This document shows, piece by piece, positions 1 through 11,020 of a stretch of DNA of 64,000 nt. A program made the translations under genes and the position numbers. How positions within the stretch are numbered: position 1 is the first letter of the stretch; each line of letters starts with the position of its first letter. The notes below the pieces were generated by a model. It ran no database searches. It was not told where the DNA came from and saw nothing but the letters and a program-made list of their open reading frames with translations. Source of the DNA: Siphonodentalium dalli (Eukaryota > Mollusca > Scaphopoda > Gadilida > Siphonodentaliidae); assembly GCA_032622095.1 (NCBI GenBank), contig CP136063.1, positions 116,148,723 through 116,212,722 of the forward strand, written 5' to 3'.

Positions 1-121
1 CATGTGCTCGGGTCAGCCCACCGTTCTTTGTGTAATACGGCAGTAGAGCAAACACGTAATTTCATTGGTTCGTTAAGTGTGATTGACATAGCCACTTCGT
101 ATTAGCATGGTAGCATTCCGT

Positions 122-310
122 TCACATGTGCGCCAGATTAGTCCTGTCAAGTATCAGATCAAGGCAGTTCGCACTTTCCTTTTGATCATTTAGTCCAGAT
201 TGTTGTAATCTCATTAACAAGTGTTGTAAGAGATATCTGTATTGAGTAATCTGCGTTTCAACAGGCTGTGTGTCGTTAAAAGCCAATATTTCAAGGGTTC
301 TGGCAGTCAC
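122..310 (-). CDS. Unknown 62-residue ORF, left copy of an inverted pair
   Basis: This ORF begins MTARTLEILAFNDTQPVETQ and ends LDRTNLAHM. It is matched by 1396-1584 on the other strand with a single residue change (Asn to Ile in LNDQ/LIDQ). Conservation between the copies may reflect either function or recent duplication. No domain is recognised. The sequence is polar and helix-prone, with no signal peptide. Confidence 0.35.
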   Translation of the reverse strand: MTARTLEILAFNDTQPVETQITQYRYLLQHLLMRLQQSGLNDQKESANCLDLILDRTNLAHM

Positions 311-390
311 ATATCGTAAAGTACAGGAATTAAAATTTTAGTCCCTTAGCGGGTGTTTGATTCCCATGTAGGGGAGTTTTTAATGTAAGG

Positions 391-687
391 ATGGATAACT
401 ACGAACATCACGTCCGATCTTTGAACGAGACTTTCCATGTCCGACGTGCTAATTTAACCAAGAAGCATCTGCTCAATGCCACTGATAAATCTTATAATTT
501 TGCACACAATACCATACTGGTGCATCATAATATAAGACGTGTTACAAAACAACTCGAACATTGTTTTAAAAAATTCACTCATGTGAGATACGAACAATGC
601 CCTAACTATATGCACACACACGCAGTGAATAATTTACTCATTGAAAATGGAAACACATGGAAAGTCTCGTTCAAAGATCGTACGTGA
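391..687 (+). CDS. Unknown 98-residue ORF, first copy
   Basis: This ORF starts at MDNYEHHVRSLNETFHVRRA. Its last two thirds (from RRANLTKKHL, with a basic His-rich helix-prone segment) recur at 1050-1208. The copies differ by synonymous changes and by a Gln-to-stop change after VRYE. The DNA around the start and just after the stop are inverted copies of each other. No domain is recognised. Confidence 0.35.
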   Translation: MDNYEHHVRSLNETFHVRRANLTKKHLLNATDKSYNFAHNTILVHHNIRRVTKQLEHCFKKFTHVRYEQCPNYMHTHAVNNLLIENGNTWKVSFKDRT

Positions 688-959
688 TGTTCGTAGTTAT
701 CCATCCTTACATTAAAAACTCCCCTACATGGGAACCACTTAACTATTTAATCATGCTTTCTACACAGCATGACACCATGACATCCCTGAATTTGGATGCC
801 TGCCTACATATTAGATGTATAATATCTAAGTATGCAACTCTTTTCCAATAGGAAACGTGTATATATACTGACTCTCATTCTTACCGAATGTGTACTACTT
901 AAGTATTTAATCACTCCATACCCACGTAACTCATTTACTGAAACGGAATTTATGAACCG

Positions 960-1208
960 TTGTTCCGGGTTTCAACAAAAGCTAAAAAACAGGCTATAAG
1001 TTATAACCCGAAAGAGTTATCGGCGGCCCTCCAGACATTGACACTCAATGACCGACGTGCTAATTTAACCAAGAAGCACCTGCTCAATGCCACTGATAAA
1101 TCATATAATTTTGCACACAATACCATACTGGTGCATCATAATATAAGACGTGTTACAAAACAACTCGAACATTGTTTTAAAAAATTCACTCATGTGAGAT
1201 ACGAATAA
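960..1208 (+). pseudogene. Second copy of the 98-residue ORF, truncated by a stop
   Basis: The shared part, from RRANLTKKHL to FTHVRYE, stops at TAA where the first copy reads CAA (Gln). The N-terminal 31 residues differ from the first copy (…ELSAALQTLTLND). It is probably a rearranged copy. No start with good context is obvious. Confidence 0.4.
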
Positions 1209-1395
1209 TGTCCTAACTATATGCACACACGCGCAGTGAATAATTTACTCATTGAAAATGGAAACACATGGAAAGTCTCGTTCAAAGATCGGACGTGATG
1301 TTCGTAGTTACCCATCCTTACATTAAAAACTCCCCTACATGGGAATCAAACACCCGCTAAGGGACTAAAATTTTAATTCCTGTACTTCACGATAT

Positions 1396-1584
1396 GTGAC
1401 TGCCAGAACCCTTGAAATATTGGCTTTTAACGACACACAGCCTGTTGAAACGCAGATTACTCAATACAGATATCTCTTACAACACTTGTTAATGAGATTA
1501 CAACAATCTGGACTAATTGATCAAAAGGAAAGTGCGAACTGCCTTGATCTGATACTTGACAGGACTAATCTGGCGCACATGTGA
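1396..1584 (+). CDS. Unknown 62-residue ORF, right copy
   Basis: This is the inverted duplicate of 122-310. Its end (CACATGTGA) is followed in another frame by an open frame, 1581-1775, and by a further one at 1651-1911, so it may be part of a longer decayed gene. No function can be given. Confidence 0.35.
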   Translation: MTARTLEILAFNDTQPVETQITQYRYLLQHLLMRLQQSGLIDQKESANCLDLILDRTNLAHM

Positions 1585-1945
1585 ACGGAATGCTACCACG
1601 CTATTATGAAGTGGCTATGTCAATCACACTTAACGAACCAATGAAATTACGTGTTTGCTATACTGCCGTATTACACAAAGAACGGTGGACTGACCCGAGC
1701 ACGTGTTATATTGACCAGCGATATTCGCACCAAATTACTAGTAAGTGCAGACCACACAACTTCAGTCTGCGATAACTTGCACATAATGTTGCTTCCGACT
1801 TATTGCTATATCACAACGAATGACACAATAACTCACACTTATTATAATAGGCATGTTACTATGAACAACATGCGAAGCCTTGAAGGCCATCGCTCAACTC
1901 AGCTGTCTTGAGACAGTCTGTTTTTCCGCCAAGGAGAAGCCCTTC

Positions 1946-2110
1946 AACTGAACTATATGGATTATTATCCTCGGCCTTGTGTTATCAGGAGGGTTAAAAT
2001 TTATTGTCCGTTTATTGCGTACTCCGGTCAATCAGCGATCGGATTAGCTCACGCATGAATGCGTCCCGTGCAAATCCCGCGCTCTTAACAATTCATCTAG
2101 CCAGTTTTTA
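1946..2110 (+). repeat. Left arm of a long inverted repeat (pair of 9009-9172)
   Basis: The arm runs from AACTGAACTATATGGATTAT to CATCTAGCCAGTTTTTA and matches 9009-9172 in reverse complement with no difference seen by eye. Such identity over ~165 bp implies recent or homogenised copies. Confidence 0.85.
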
Positions 2111-3800
2111 TTTCTCTCCTTGGACCTATCAGACGTGGTTTTAACTAAAGAAAGTTTTTCTCTATTGCGAGTTTATCAACTCAATATTTATTGTTGATAA
2201 CAAACTTGCAATTTATCCGTTGCTTACCCGGTCGTTTAATATTTTTAAGTACGTGCAGAAACTCTTCGTTTCATAGTATGCGCAACGCAATTTATAAAAA
2301 TTCCGTGTTTTTTATCGACACATTTTATCTCGAAAATTTTGGGATTGGAATCGACAAAATCACGTTGAGAACTTCGCCATTGATGGCCATTTTGACAATG
2401 ACTACAGACGTACATCGTTTACTTGTCGAAAACCTATATTGCATTATTGTGCTACATATACGGTGGCATGAATCGTCCGATTTCGGAGTCCACGTGGTAC
2501 GGTATGCGAAGTCTCCTAATTTCGTGCTAACTATTTCATGAAGTCGACTTCTCGCTACGTTCATTTCATGTACACTACCTCATCGTATATGCAACAGCTC
2601 TGTTAGTGCGCAGAAAGTTGGCCAGGACAGAAATGTCTCCTTTGACGATAATTTTACATGTATTCATAAACAAGATAGAACTTGTAATCCAATGAAATTT
2701 CTTTTGCCTCAACTAATTGTAAGTTGAAGTTGAGCGACATTTGGATAATGATTATCACAGAACATCATTGTACATATACAACATGTCGTTATAATTAATT
2801 GTGCTTACCGATTAATATTTGCAAATCTTAGCTAGCCCGAATGTATTACTATTAACATGAGGGCTCGTATTTGGATACTTGGAACGTCGCGAACGTTACA
2901 TCGACTTCAAGATATTTATTTGAAATTTTTACCCTGTTCTTGCGATTCCATTTTCTTTCCCTCATTGTATCATCGGAACAATCGTTAGCAACAATGAGAT
3001 TATGTTTGTTATAACATATAGTATTATATGGCCTATGTTCAAATAATGCTGTGTCTCTTGAATAGTCTCGTTCTTTACATGCCTGTCCAGTATTACTGAC
3101 AGTGTCCGGTTGCTACGAATCGTGCAACTGGTTTGATTGGGGACTAGGATTATCTGACACAAGATTGGGCACCAAGGATTTTCATTTCAAGTTCCAGGGC
3201 TCAAAATATATTTAATTTTACGAGAATCAAATGCTGAATCATGTTAGTCATAAAGCACTGCAAATTGTAAAGTTTTGTGAGAATCATTACGGGAATCGAT
3301 TCGGTGATTCTCGTCGAATCTTGAAGCCTGAGTTCCCATTGTCGAATGGCGATCTCCATCAATTCATACCGGTACTCTGTCGCTATTTCGGCGACAATTG
3401 TGTCTGTTTCTTTGCAATCACTCAATGTATTTTGCTGAATGGGCTTCCCTGTTCCATGACTACACAGATATGCAAGTGCAGTAGCCTGAACCTTCAGCTA
3501 TAGTTTGCTTAAATATCCAAGGATACTTCAGTCCGTGGTCAGAACTCTTTGGAGATATTTTGGATGAGAGCCTTTGGCTGGCCTACTTGTGGCAAGTCAC
3601 CATACCCGTGTGACCTAGCATGGTCGCAGTATTGAAATGATTCATTGGCTAGCCAGTGTCTCAATAAATTTTCAGTCAATCAATGTTTATACTTTTGATG
3701 ATTTTGATGTTTCACATTTCCATGTGTTCACTGTAACAAATAGACAACATCTGAACTGTTATCCTCAGACATTAGTGTTTTCGATACATTCAAATTATGA
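2111..3800. other. Gene-free stretch inside the 7.2-kb segment
   Basis: The longest open frame is 116 codons (2191-2541, plus). It has no recognisable domain and an overlapping minus frame, so I do not call it a gene. No repeats were recognised here. Confidence 0.4.
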
Positions 3801-3889
3801 ATTAACATGATACAAAATGGTGAGCTTAAAAACATGTATGGCGAGCCATAATTGTTCCATACTAGTACAACGGTGTCAGTGCCTCAAAG

Positions 3890-4860
3890 GCTCAATGACA
3901 TACGAACTGACTATATCAATATGGCGTGCGTCAATTTTCACTGATACCGACATACTTCTGCACTTTCAATCCGTGAATAGTCAAGGTGAACTACTATGCA
4001 TTTATATTGTCATGTGCCCCGATTCACTGCCAATAGCCTTTCCAACAGAGTCCATCACTTGGCTCTCTACCTTCTATTTCCACATATAGAAAAGATCAAA
4101 TGTCAAATAGCCTTCACTCACGTATTTATTAAGCACAGTTACAGGCAATGCATTTATATTGCGCAGGGCTGCTGCCACTATAATTTCCATCAGAGACCAA
4201 CACATGGCTCTTTTCCTTCTATTGCCTCATATCCAATTGATTATCGGGCAAATAACAGAAAGGACAGCATTTGTATTGTCACACATATAAAGTGCAGTTA
4301 CATGAACAGCGTTTATATTTATATTGTGCACGACCACTGCAGGCCTGGGTATTGGAGGCACACGACGGTTCGTTTCACATGACGGTTGCGAAATCTAGGT
4401 TGCGCCAAGGTTGTGTGAGGCTCGCGATACTGATTATAACTGTTTGTGTAACTTATGGGTACCTAAGGACAACCAGACAGCCGACACATACTAGTATGTT
4501 ATGGCTTGCGCATATTTTGCATTCCGCAGACCTGCCAGTGCCAATTTCAGAAGAGTCCAAAACATATCTCTTCTCCTTCTATTACTAAATATCCATATGA
4601 TTATCTGGTGAATAGAATACCTAAATGACTAACACGAATGACAGCTTTTGTATCATCACACATATACAGCGCCGTTCCGCAAGAAGCCTCTATATCGTGT
4701 ATGACCACTGCCCAGTACCAGTGACTGGCGGGGTGCTACTATCGTTGATTCGGAAAACCAATCTTCATGGGCGCACGCCTCAGCACCTGAGCCTTAGGGT
4801 GGGGAAGACTCGTCATGTGCCGCTGACAGCGCACCAGCCAACCAGCCTTCAGTTCTTCCA
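3890..4860 (+). repeat. Diverged tandem copies with GCATTTATATTGTC core
   Basis: Related blocks start near 3995, 4148, 4270 and 4645. Each has GCNTTTRTATYRTC followed, in the better copies, by CACACATATAAAG or similar and a later ATTGTGCACGACCACTG-like stretch. The last copy runs into the module also found at 5680 and 8310. Confidence 0.55.
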
Positions 4861-5189
4861 AGATGAAAATGCAGCTCAAGCTCTTATTTTCTCTCACAAT
4901 CCAGAAGACGGATGTAATTGCATCCGTAATATAATCGTTCGTTGTGTTTCTCTCAAATTAAATGTCTTTGTGGAATAGACCTCGATTCATGCATGTTTAG
5001 TTGCACTTTCACATTCCCATACTTTAACTGCGATGGGACCGGTTTTTAAATATACATCCAATAGTTTAATATTGAATCAACGGTTACTGTAACCATGCAC
5101 ATTTTGTCAAGAGGGAGAGGGCAAAGTTTAATGCTCGTGAATTAGAGAATTACAAGTGCATACGGGTGCGAGTACAATTGCTCCTGTCA

Positions 5190-5942
5190 TCTGGGAAGGA
5201 CTGAGACTTCTGACTCTTCCCCACGGTCCATGGCCCACTCCATTACGAGAGTGGGTCTTGTCCCCCTGGAATCATTCTCCCTCGGGATATGTCCAGGCCT
5301 GCTCTACCTTCGGAGGACTTTCCGTACGCGTATAAAACATTCTCCTCACCGTAAGCAAGGGCACCACGAAAACTGTTCTTGCACAGGAGAAATCGGTTCT
5401 CATCGTCCTCTTCGCCGAGAAGTGACAGTATCTTACCTGCAGTTTAATTTCTAGCAGGTAAGACCACGTGGCCACATAATGAACGGAATTTACCTTATTA
5501 ACATTATTTTGCATTAACTAACAAAATGTTTTGTGTATTACGCTTGCTAATAACTAACAGAATGTCTTGTCTTGCTTATATTCGACGAGATTCGACTTTG
5601 ATGGCCACTCACCGTGCGGGTTGCTCAAGAAATAAACGCGGCAATATGCGGTATTGTCATTGTTGGATGAGGGCCCATTGGTCCATGGTTAAACAATTTG
5701 AGCAAACGTACCAGTCTTACCTCGGGCAGGACCAGTTCGGCCCCCCCTTGGTCCTGCATCAGCAGACTTTGGGTGGCAGCGTGCAGTTCTCGGAGATTCG
5801 GGCAACCAATCCTCCAGAACACCTGCACACTCGCCTTTTGGAGGCTGTTCTGGGTGGGGAAGTCTCGATGTCCGGTGCCGCTCAATGCGCTCCAGCCAAA
5901 AGGCCTTCTGGGTCATTCTATCGTTATGTGTGTGACATTTAG
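5190..5942 (+). repeat. Duplicated module, copy 1
   Basis: Two blocks are shared with copy 2. One has CTCCATTACGAG, then CTTGTCCCCCTGGAA and GTCCAGGCCTGCTC (5220-5320). The other has CGGAGATTCGGGCAACCAAT and TTTTGGAGGCTGTTCTG (5790-5860). Both strands are open through the second block, but the frames are not conserved between copies, so coding is not supported. Confidence 0.6.
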
Positions 5943-7390
5943 AGGTTTTTAGAGCCTTTATAATCAAGATAACTTTAATTTTATAAAATTATTTTAGTCA
6001 AGGGATGCTGCATTTTATTTGCCAGAGGCTAGTCCACGACTTTTGAGACATATTTTAAACTCATTGTGTACCATAAATTTTTGGCAGGACATTATTTGGT
6101 GCGTTACGTGTGTGACGCACAAAAATAAGTTTTTTGCATGTCCTCTTTTTAAGTCTATATTCCTGTGAAATAGTAAGTCTAGAATATACAATAAATGTCA
6201 CGTTTGAATGGAAATATGTTCAGCTATTCAAAAAATAGTTTCTGAATTGTCAACACCAAACCACCTTCCATTCCAAGGCTTATAACCACCAAAGAGGCAG
6301 CGTTACGTGTGTGACACAAAAACGTTACGTGTGTGACGCTGTGAAATTGCTATTAGATTATTGGAATTCAATACCCTCAATGATATATAATTTGGCCAAT
6401 AAGAGTAGTGTGATCATGTACATGTGAAAGAGGGCATTAAGTTGGGTTAGATATATCCTGGGTTTTAAATTTATGTAATGTTAAAAGTTTTTTAAGTAGT
6501 GGACAAAAATGGTCATGCAAATGTTTAAAATTGTACAACCATGACCGCAGTTACAAACTCAGCCGTCAGGACCATGTAAAGGTACTAGTAATCCAATTAA
6601 TTTGCACTATGAGCATGGGATAGGTTATCGAATTATTGATAATCAAAAGATTCTATAGTTTGACAATCAACTTAATATTCATCAACATGTACATCTAATT
6701 CACTTATAAGTGATCCATGTGGAAATCCACAGAACATACTCACATATACTCACATCAGGTAGGAAGGGGTGGTACAACTGATGTAAAAACATATTCTGGG
6801 GGTGTTTGCGTCATAAAAAGGGCTAAATTCTCCTTTTCACACCTTTTTAATTTTGAGATATAAAGCCAACACATCATCTCAATAATAGTTTAAATGACAT
6901 TCACATTGCAGAAACACTGTATTTAAGTACCCAGGACCCCATGGATGCTTTAAAGGGGTTACTATTAACCCTGGTCATGTCTGCATTGAGTTTAAACTGA
7001 ACAGTGCCTTATGCTTAAGACCCATCAATGTGCCCTTATTGCGCACAATTACTTCAGAATGATAAAATGAATGAATTTAAGATAAAAACATGTGTAAAAT
7101 ACATTTTCTTGATATTTAGAAGTTTCTTCAATAAAATAAAGCCAAAAAGAAACCTGAGTTGTGTGGTTTGTGACTGGTAATGGTTGATTGTATAATGTCA
7201 CACACGTAACGTTATGTGTGTGACAGATATCGGAAGCACTGCAAAAGTCGTAAAAAGTATTAATATCTTATTTTATGATGTTCAGTGCTTCATCCAAACC
7301 ATGGAGTCACAGAATATAGAAAACTACGATGTATGTTCATGTAGTTTTTGAAAAATTAAAACTTTAATGTTAAATCGTTATGTGTGTGAC
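5922..7390. promoter_or_regulatory. Seven scattered copies of CGTTAYGTGTGTGAC
   Basis: Copies on the plus strand lie at 5922-5936, 6102-6116, 6301-6315, 6323-6337, 7210-7224 and 7376-7390. One on the minus strand at 7197-7211 forms a 28-bp palindrome with the copy at 7210. The 15-mer contains an ACGTG core in most copies. The surrounding DNA is otherwise AT-rich and without a gene. A protein-binding array is one reading and a repeat remnant another. Confidence 0.55.
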
Positions 7391-7744
7391 AGATGATTAG
7401 TCATGGAGATGTTGATGAATAAATGTTCAAAATTTTGAAAATGTGGGTATGTTTTATATTTTTTTTATTGGAAAAATATACACAATGTATTGCCGCAAAA
7501 TTCTAATGTTTACTATCAATAACCTTCATGTCACAGCTTACGTGGCCACTCTGATAATTATGCAAAAATAACAGAGTTGGGTACTACTATTTCAAACAAA
7601 CCAAATATATTCAAACAGGTAGGCAACAATATAGTTTAATACCATTTTTGGAAAGCTGAAAATCTGTACTTTTGAACGAATCAAGTGCCAGGATTATTCA
7701 GCATGTTTGAAATTTTGCCATTTTTTACAATTTTGGGATACCTA

Positions 7745-8560
7745 ATGGTAGAATGACCCATCTGACGCTTCCCCACGGCGCTGTGGCTCACTCCATTACG
7801 AGGGTCGGTCTTGTCCCCCTGGAAACGTCATCCCACGTGATACGTCCAGGCCTGCTCCTCTGCCGTCATGGGATCCTAGTGGTATGTCATCGACGTTTAT
7901 TCCAGCTTGTCTGGACCACCTGCATTCGGGAGATTCGGTGGGGGGGTTTTCTCTGGTCAAATGGATCCTTCTAATTTTATCTTTTTGCTGACCTTCTGGC
8001 ATTGGGGTGGGCCAAAGCACCTTAACTTCAACTGCGAGAGCATTTATACCTCGTTCGAGCCATTCCCCGAGTGGGCTTCCCTATAGTAGCTTATCTCAAC
8101 CTGATGCAGGGTGTTCTGTTGCTATGGTCAATACTGACATGCTTCCTATACTTCTCATGGCGTCTGATGGCTTTGACGACGATGGGCAAGAATCACGGGA
8201 TTATGTCGTTCCTAAGGAACTCGCTTTGTGTATGGAAACGACATGGGTCGATCTCTTGTACAAAACTTCATCACAGGATATGTGTCAACTGACTTACACA
8301 AACTTGCACAACTGTACCAGTCTTTACCTTGAGATGAACCAGTTCGAGCCCCATGGTCCTGCACCAGCAGTCCGTGGCAGGCGGGGTGCCGTTCTCGGAG
8401 ATTCGGGCAACCAATCCTCCAGGACAATCGCACCCGAGCCTTTGGAGGCTGTTCTGTGTGGGGACGACTCAATGTTGCATACTGTCAATAGCGCTTTCTA
8501 TTTTGGAAGATATCTACAGAAATCACTCTCATCACATGAAAACGAGAAGAAGATGCAGTG
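7745..8560 (+). repeat. Duplicated module, copy 2
   Basis: This copy contains both blocks of copy 1 (7767-7865 and 8340-8470) at similar spacing. A 184-codon frame covers 8007-8561, but it does not match a frame in copy 1 and has no recognised domain. I treat it as repeat rather than gene. Confidence 0.6.
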
Positions 8561-8845
8561 AAGTCAGCATCAGAGGAAGAAATCTCTACTTGCTCGGTTT
8601 CTAGCTGGCGCGTATGGTGTGGCACTGCCTGGGACGTTTCTTCCTAAAACCAGGGGGGGGGGCAGGTACAAGCTTGAGCAATACTGGAATCTGAATTTAT
8701 GAGCTCTTTCACATAACATATCAAAGCTGATTCATGACTAAATCACATTTACATGACATCTGTTTTGGAAGAGTACATTCCCGTCAAACTGGAATATTAA
8801 ATTTATTGGTCGTTGCCTCCTCCTGGGCTTGCATTCTAATCCATA

Positions 8846-8935
8846 TAGTTCAGTTGAAGGGCTTCTCCTTGGCGGAAAAATATAATTTTTAATATTAAAA
8901 TTAGTTTTTCCTCAAGGGAAGCCCGAAACTGAACT
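8846..8935. repeat. 90-bp hairpin with TAGTTCAGTT ends
   Basis: The ends read TAGTTCAGTTGAAGGGCTTC inward from the left and TAGTTCAGTTTCGGGCTTCC inward from the right. The centre is AT-rich. A half-copy of the left-hand type lies at 1922-1955 and one of the right-hand type at 9163-9200, so the hairpin ends mark both edges of the 7.2-kb segment. It could be a mini-element or fused ends of a transposon. Confidence 0.6.
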
Positions 8936-9008
8936 ATCATAGATCCCTCCCATGGCGGTGCCATTCCCAACCCCGCGACTCGCAAATCTTCTTATTAAAA
9001 GTCGGAAA

Positions 9009-9172
9009 TAAAACTGGCTAGATGAATTGTTAAGAGCGCGGGATTTGCACGGGACGCATTCATGCGTGAGCTAATCCGATCGCTGATTGACCGGAGTACG
9101 CAATAAACGGACAATAAATTTTAACCCTCCTGATAACACAAGGCCGAGGATAATAATCCATATAGTTCAGTT
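9009..9172 (-). repeat. Right arm of a long inverted repeat (pair of 1946-2110)
   Basis: This is the reverse complement of 1946-2110. It is followed by a half copy of the hairpin described at 8846-8935. Together the arms bound a ~7.2-kb segment. Confidence 0.85.
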
Positions 9173-9439
9173 CGGGCTTCCCTTGAGGAATTAACTAATT
9201 TTAATATTAAAAATTATATATCTACCATGCACACATACCTATATGTGTTGTTCCCTCAGTTACATTGAGGAATCTTAATTCTGCTCTCTCCTGATGAGAC
9301 CTTGCAGGTTCACCAATTTCTAAATTGGTTGACAAAATAGGTCGAAACACTAAAAGGCAGTGTAGAGTGCTACATAGAATGTCCCGTCCATAGATCGGAT
9401 GGGATGTTGGTATTTATCCAATATTATATAAAAATTGGT

Positions 9440-9640
9440 TTGTGGTTTACTAGCACAAAATATAGGTTTGGGTTCCACCAGAGTTATGGCCCTTTTTTTT
9501 GGAATTTGCACTCAATTTTCATTTCCGGGTGATAACTTTAGTAAGTCTGAACTGAATGGAATGAAATTTGGTATGTAAGTTTACTAGCCCAAAATATAGG
9601 TCAAGTTCTTCCCAGCACCATTTCCAGGAACAAGAACACA
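9440..9640 (-). repeat. Copy of the 'ATAACTCCGG' repeat family, reverse orientation
   Basis: This contains TTTACTAGCCCAAAATATAG and GATAACTTTAGTAAGTCTGA, the reverse complement of phrases in the copies at 42.5-43.9 kb. It is a short fragment without head or tail. Confidence 0.6.
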
Positions 9641-10254
9641 TTTCTAAGAATCTCATTTTGAAGGCAATTTTCCTTTATTATGTGTATAAATCACAAAAAG
9701 AAAGCTCTGGTGTTGGACATATTTCACTATTAAGATTAATTTTCAATCGTTAATTGAACACACATCACAGATGAATGGTGTAATATTCTAAAAAAGTAGT
9801 CATATTTTCTGTGCCTTTTCGTGGAAAATAATTTAGGAAAAAAATTATTTCCAAGAATAAGCTCCTGTTGATTGGTCTCTCTGACCTAAACTATTATGAA
9901 CAATTCAGAGAAGATATACACCATTTATAAAGTCATAGTGACTATAGCAACAAATTTCAAGATATGGGTATTATATGGTAGTGGAAAAAGCATTCAAAAT
10001 AAGTCTGAAAAGTTGCATAATAGAATGACAATTGAGATATTAATGAATTTCGCTCTTGAGATTTGAAGTGAAAATGCAGTCATTATCATATTTTCAAATT
10101 TTGACTATCAATGGTGGTTTTTTTTAAATCAGAAAAGAGATAAAGTGATGTCAAAGAAGAATTGGTATGGCTTGGAACCGTATCATATTTTACTGGCTTT
10201 GTTATTTGCAGGATGTGAATAATTGTGTGACTATTGAGGAGGTGACAGAGCAGT

Positions 10255-10530
10255 TCGGACTGTTCAAACTTTGTTGTAACCGGAGTTGGCACATCCAGGG
10301 CTGTGATGCTACGAGCGGTTGTGGTCTGGGTGATGGCATAGAGTGGCTATCGAAGCAGATGGTAGCGGCAGGTGCACCCGAGCTGGCATGACTATATTAA
10401 CCTTTGTTGTAAACAGAACTAGCACATCCAAGGCTGTGATGCTATGAACGGTTGCCACCTTGGTGACGCCATAGAGTGGCTATCGAAGCATGCATGGTAG
10501 TTGCAGGTGTGCTCAAGCTGGAATGACTGT
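10255..10530 (+). repeat. Two direct repeats of ~135 bp
   Basis: The phrases GTTGTAANC(C/A)GNA, GCACATCCA(G/A)GGCTGTGAT and GAGTGGCTATCGAAGCA recur at ~135-bp spacing (10270 and 10402). A third partial copy lies at 11388-11465. There is no coding potential shared between them. Confidence 0.65.
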
Positions 10531-10764
10531 ATTAACTCTTTCCTATCTAAATGGATTCTTCCTTTAGTTTGGAATAATCTAGTAATCATCTGGAGAGGTG
10601 TTCAGCAAATATAAGCAGACAACACATAGACAAACATATCTACAAAGGATTGTAAATATTGACTGAAGGATTCCTATTCATTGGTGGGAATTTTTCAGAC
10701 AATACATTCAACAAAAGGCATTGTCATTTGCTGAGGGAACTACTTGTCAATGAGTGTTTAGTAA
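10531..10764 (+). mobile_element. TTAA-type MITE, degenerate (family ending TTTAGTAAAGAAAGGGTTAA)
   Basis: It begins TTAACTCTTTCCTATC and ends AGTAAAGAAAGGGTCAA. The inside shares AAGCAGACA and TTCCTATTCATTGG-like stretches with copies at 17140-17260 and 52790-52947. The family ends in an AAAGGGTTAA terminus, as piggyBac-type TTAA elements do. Both ends here have drifted. Confidence 0.5.
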
Positions 10765-10784
10765 AGAAAGGGTCAACCTTTGTT

Positions 10785-11020
10785 GTAAGGTCGTGCAAAG
10801 TCAATTTCCCAGGCCAAAAAAGTTTGAAAGGCATGCGAGCGCTCAGTTTTTAATTTAATATTTTATTTCTGGGGTACACGCCAACGAAGCATTCCACACC
10901 TGGATCGGCTAGCCTTGGATTTATTATCAGTTGGCGGTGGCCATTATTACCCGAACAAATGACCACAAAAGTTAGTTGAAAGTCTCCATATGATTTATAT
11001 CATCCAATAAATAGAGAGGA
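10785..11020 (+). repeat. Direct repeat, copy A (pair at 11918-12140)
   Basis: The two copies share GCAAAGTCAATTT, GCATTCCAC, GGCCATTATTACCCGAACA and AAAAGTTAGTTGA in the same order over ~230 bp at roughly 75-80 % identity by eye. There is no visible terminus. Confidence 0.6.

Larger units (their letters stand above)
1..1703. repeat. Inverted-repeat locus with mosaic internal repeats
   Basis: Bases 1-388 return as reverse complement at about 1330-1703 with few differences. A second inverted pair lies inside: 363-449 against 656-735. The block 447-735 is repeated directly at 1058-1345. The left edge is cut by the window. The outer arms carry one conserved ORF and the inner blocks another. I recognise no terminus or target duplication, so the type of element is unknown. 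Confidence 0.8.

Noticed and set aside
5526-5942. 138-codon open frame as a gene
   Set aside because: Other frames on both strands are also open across the same repeat block, and the frame is not conserved in copy 2.
8007-8561. 184-codon plus-strand open frame as a gene
   Set aside because: It lies in the duplicated module. The matching region in the other copy does not keep the frame, and no domain is visible.
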